Positions 7,230 to 11,267 of a stretch of 11,267 bases of DNA are shown here, piece after piece. The stretch comes from Hamiltosporidium magnivora. Taxonomy: Eukaryota > Microsporidia > Dubosqiidae. The notes beneath the pieces were generated by a model. That model was given only the letters and a program-made list of their open reading frames with translations. It had not been told where the DNA came from and searched no databases. The stretch spans positions 1 through 11,267 of the forward strand of contig PITI01000524.1 of the NCBI GenBank assembly GCA_004325065.1, given 5' to 3'. How positions within the stretch are numbered: the first letter of the stretch is position 1; every line of letters starts with the position of its first letter. A program made the position numbers and the translations under genes.

Positions 7230-10200
7230 ACATTTTTTATCTATTTATGAGATCATGATCTATTTACATTTAGAATCAAATATTTGATAAAAAGCAAATG
7301 ATTATGAATATCATCTTAATAAGATATCAGAATGCATAGTGATAATGTCAAAAAAATCTTAATATATATTACTGCTTTTCTGTGAAACCAAAAAAGAAAC
7401 ATAATGAGGTAATTTATTTTTTATAAAATATAAAAATTTTTATATTAAATTCAACATGTTTTTTACGCTAATTAATTTCTAAGGAATGTGTCTACTAAAT
7501 AATAGTTTTGTAAATTGTTTTTTAATTTATTAAAATCAATTAATTAAAAATATATACAAAAAGTTGTTGAAAGTCTTTGCTATTTAATATTAATATTATT
7601 CAGGGCAGTATCGTGATATTCAAGTATGTAATTCGATGAAAAACTTTTTTATATGAAAGTTGAATGAATCTTTTAGATTTATTCCGTAAAAAACCAAAAT
7701 CTATTTCATATAATTACCTTAATAAATTTTCGAAAACTGTAAAAAAAGAAATTTTTTTCAGTAATTTGGTCACTAAATGTAAGCAAAACATTTTTAAATC
7801 GAATTCAAATTATTTGCTAAATTGTTCTATTTTTTTGAAACAGATCTAACAATAGAATTAGATATAAAAACAAAAATAATCGAATTTTTATCAATTGAAT
7901 AGATTAAATTTAATGTATAACATATAAATTAATTTTGTTCTTTAAATTTTGAACTTTGGTTCTAAATATAAAAATTTGATTGATTAAATATTTTATATTC
8001 TCCTTAAAGATTATATAAACATATGTTAGATAGAAAGGATGTTTGAACATCGAATCTATTGATTCGGATTTTTTTTTCAATTTTGAAATTCTATTGAGCA
8101 AAATTATTCTTCAAATACAATAAATTATTTTTAATTCGTTATTTAATACCACTTCATGGCGGCTGTTTCAAAATAACATTTTTTCAGTTTATATATGCAT
8201 AAGATGAGTTGAGGTTCAAAAATAAAGAATACTTGTAGGATATAATTAGCCTGCATTTATATGAAGACTCACAATGCTATTAAATATGATTTCAAAGGCA
8301 AAGTATTTTTATAAGAATATATCTCTGGTTCGTAAGTATTTATTATCTGTACAATCGTGTTTATTTATACCTTTTAGATTTTACTATTATGGAAATTAAG
8401 AAAAAAATTTATCCTAAATATTGGGAAAAATATTTTTTCACTAGAAAAAATTTTAGATTTTTGTTTTTATAATTCGGAATTTATCTTGCCCTAGCTTAAA
8501 TAAAAAAATATTATCTACAGCGATACTACTAAGACCAATGTAATTATACAATTACTTAAATTACGTCGTAGAAATGTAAACACATTTAGTGAATTGAAAA
8601 TTATCCAATTCGACCGAAATATTTTCGCTGTTTTTTATCTTCATTAAATATAGGAAAAAAATAATATTAAGAAATTTAGAAATATGAAAGAATACTGCGA
8701 TAAAATCTGATATAAAAATTATAATTATTTCGAATAATTTATGTTTTAAACATAAACTAACAACATTTAAATTTTTATAAAAAAATAAAAGCTTCAAATA
8801 TTGGATTTTCGTAAAGTTGTGCCAGATGATCATTATATAAAACAGAAAAATATTTCATTTGAGAAATAAAATAAAATCTGCATGTTAAAAAAAATGCATA
8901 AAATTTATTTGTATAGAAATGCTTCGTATTCAGTTAAAAACAGTTAAATTTTTGTTTGATGTTAAGATTAAGGACATTTTATTATGTAGCACATATAACT
9001 TCTATTATATAACCTTTTAATCGTCGGTATCAAAAAAAATATCAAGATGCTACAAAATTTAAAAAAACTTATGGAAAAATATATCGAATACAAACATGTC
9101 CTAAAGCAAAACCTTGATTCTATAAGGCTAAATATAAAATAATAGAACAAATCGAATGTATTATTCACGTGAATTGCTTTAATAGTTGCTAAAAAAAATT
9201 ATTTTAAATCATTTTTTCGCAGCGAATAACTTTAAATATAAAGTACACATTAAATTGATTTTGTAAATATTGTACAATATATTTAAAATACAGATTGCAT
9301 CGTCTAAAAAAAACTCTTCTTGGTTCTACGTATTAAAATTATTAAAATGAATATAAATTATACTATTTCGTGATGTGGATTTTAGAAAAATACTAAAATA
9401 CCGAATTATGGATTGTATTTGTTCGAAATAAAAAAAGCGTGGATATATTACAGGGATAATTAAATTTTATGTAAATAAAATAACTATAAATTTAAAATTC
9501 TTAAAAGAAAAAATGCTCTGAAACATATCTAGGATTTGTTTTGCTTCTGATACAATCAACAGCCACATAAATATGTTTATATTTATAGATTTTTCCGGCT
9601 AAATTTTTGCAACAAGTACGTTTACATAATATATTTTCTTAAAAAATATTTAATATAAATTGAGGTGAAAGGATGCAATATGTATGTTTTTTCGCGAATG
9701 TAAGTAAAATTCTATAATTTCTTGAAAATTCTATTAAATTGCTAATGTACCAATATAAATATGTATGCGGTTTTTACAATAATTTCAAATGGTTGTTGAA
9801 TTAAAAGGTGTTTAAGCATTCGCATAAATTATTAAGGAATTATATATATTACCAGTTATTTATAAGTAGCATTAAAATTATAATATTTATTTCAACGGTT
9901 TCAGAGCATTTATATATTGTATGCAGTGACGGTTTATTCTTTTTAAACTGTAAAAAATAATCATTATTTTAAATTCATTTCTTCATGCACAATATTAAAT
10001 TAATTTGCAAAACTACTTTTCATTATTACTTGTTTTTGTTTATTGCGCCCAAAAATCAGAAAATAATCGGTAATTTATATTTGAATATTCCTATGACTGT
10101 TTTGAAAAAAATCGCGCAAATGGTTGGGTTGAGTAGCGATTAGGTGCTTTAAATGTGTCATGAAAACCAAAAAAAAAATTCGCAGGGTTCTTTTAAAATA

Positions 10201-11267
10201 AATTAATATATTATATCAAGCGGAGACATGGGTTGTATTAAATAATATATGAAAATTTGTCATAATTAGCGAATCAAAAAGCGTTTTTAAACTTCTATTA
10301 TCGGTTATTTTTTATAGAATGTTTTGATACATTATTATTTTTAAGATAATATATTAAGCTGTAGAATAATGTCTTTTTCTTAAAAAAATGAATTTATCAT
10401 AGGTTTTAAAAAATCACAACAGCAGGAAACCATTACATTTCATTTTATGCGAAAAACTGTTCAAGGAAGTAAATAGTTTTTAGAATAATACAAAGATTTC
10501 TTTTATAAGATTAATATCAAATTTATAATTTACTGCAGCAAATAATATGAAATAGAATGTTAAATAAAGCAAATATAACATAAATATTTTTACATTTCAT
10601 CGACATAGATATAAATGTATTTAAGCACCTAGCAATGTTGTTAAAATAAAGGTTTAAATATATTTTTATTTTAATAGAATTTATAAGATACCTTAAATAG
10701 ATGGTTTTATGAGCAATATATTTAAAATCATGCCCTGAAAATAAAAAAAAAAATTCTAAATGTAATCATCAAAAAAAATCATTTAATTCCCTACAAATTT
10801 TTTATTTGATAAATACGACTAGTTTATTCCAAAACCATTTCGTCTCCACATTGTAAGCAGTTATTTAATCCAGTGGATAATATCTTAGATTATCTAAAAT
10901 GATATTACAAACTATTATTGTGTATAAAATCAATCATCGAGTCTTATAGGGGATTTTAAAAAAATTAATAAATTTTAATCTAAACGGCTTATATAGGAAT
11001 ACTCAGACGTAAAAGAAGAACCAAAATTTTAATTACTATATTCAAAAAAAAAGTTTGTTTGCATTAAAAAGTCTTTCTGCAAATTTTAATCGTTTATATA
11101 TAGTTTCTATGTTATCAAAATTTAAGGAATACCTTCGATATTTTTGTAAAGCTTTCAAGAATGGTAATTTTAGTGTTTAGCTTCTATAAAAATTTCTTCA
11201 TGTGTTAGTTGTTATGAATTTGGAGTCTAATCTTTTTTTATTGAAACAATATCTATGTTTTCCTTCC
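7230..11267. other. Four kilobases of AT-rich DNA without a supportable gene
   Basis: Both strands were read. Open frames of 61 to 90 codons occur (7664-7849 +, 7910-8101 -, 8561-8833 -, 8968-9168 -). That is the length range expected by chance at this base composition, and their translations are dominated by F, I, N, K, Y and L without motifs. The frame at 7664 begins with ATG and has a somewhat charged product followed by another open phase to about 7911, so an eroded small gene there cannot be excluded. No tRNA, rRNA, tandem repeat or transposon motif was recognised. There are many poly-A and poly-T tracts. Confidence 0.55.

Noticed and set aside
7664..7911. 61-codon frame followed by a second open phase
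   Set aside because: The two phases could be a frameshifted small gene, but both lengths are within chance and the products match nothing.
8561..8833. 90-codon minus-strand frame resembling a membrane protein
   Set aside because: Hydrophobic F/I/L-rich translation is what random AT-rich DNA gives. There is no start context, motif or neighbouring gene to support it.
1177..9681. Shared 13-mer AAGGATGCAATAT just before the gene at 1191 and again near 9669
   Set aside because: Several 13-base matches are expected between random positions in 11 kb of such AT-rich DNA, and the second copy precedes no ORF, so it is not evidence for a start signal.
10020..10143. Open phase ending KKIAQMVGLSSD, reminiscent of a helix-turn-helix of a transposase
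   Set aside because: Only about 15 residues look meaningful, no ATG-led ORF of useful length exists, and no adjoining transposase block was found.

Overview
The window looks like a gene-poor stretch of a small, very AT-rich eukaryotic genome, most likely a microsporidian. The reasons are a base composition of roughly three quarters A+T by eye, intronless compact ORFs separated by kilobases of featureless DNA, AATAAA signals overlapping stop codons, and decayed retroelements of kinds that I recall from microsporidian genomes. This assignment is an inference: no rRNA, tRNA or universally conserved gene is present to fix it. An AT-rich arthropod genome is the main alternative.

Only two intact protein genes are convincing. 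At 1191-1883 (+) lies a 230-residue protein with an N-terminal signal peptide or membrane anchor and a lysine-rich hydrophilic body, of unknown function. At 6828-7196 (-) lies a 122-residue basic protein whose helix-loop-helix layout resembles a histone fold, with CENP-W-like proteins as the closest pattern I can think of.

The centre, about 2970-6740, is a graveyard of at least three unrelated transposable elements, all broken by stops and frameshifts. From left to right these are: a DDE integrase relic on the + strand (2974-3841); a GC-richer fragment on the - strand that looks like the 5' leader of a LINE, perhaps with traces of its endonuclease (4256-4740); the C-terminal zinc-knuckle and restriction-like endonuclease part of an R2/NeSL/R4-type LINE on the - strand (4745-5400); and the reverse-transcriptase palm, thumb and C-terminal tail of an arthropod-style LINE on the + strand (about 5480-6740). 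None can be functional.

The flanks (1-1085, 1884-2970 and 7230-11267) hold no supportable gene. Short ORFs there are no longer than expected by chance at this composition. The two intact genes show no operon-like link. I see no CRISPR array, prophage or bacterial operon. The main interest is the putative histone-fold protein and the mixture of transposon lineages, one of which resembles elements of arthropod hosts.
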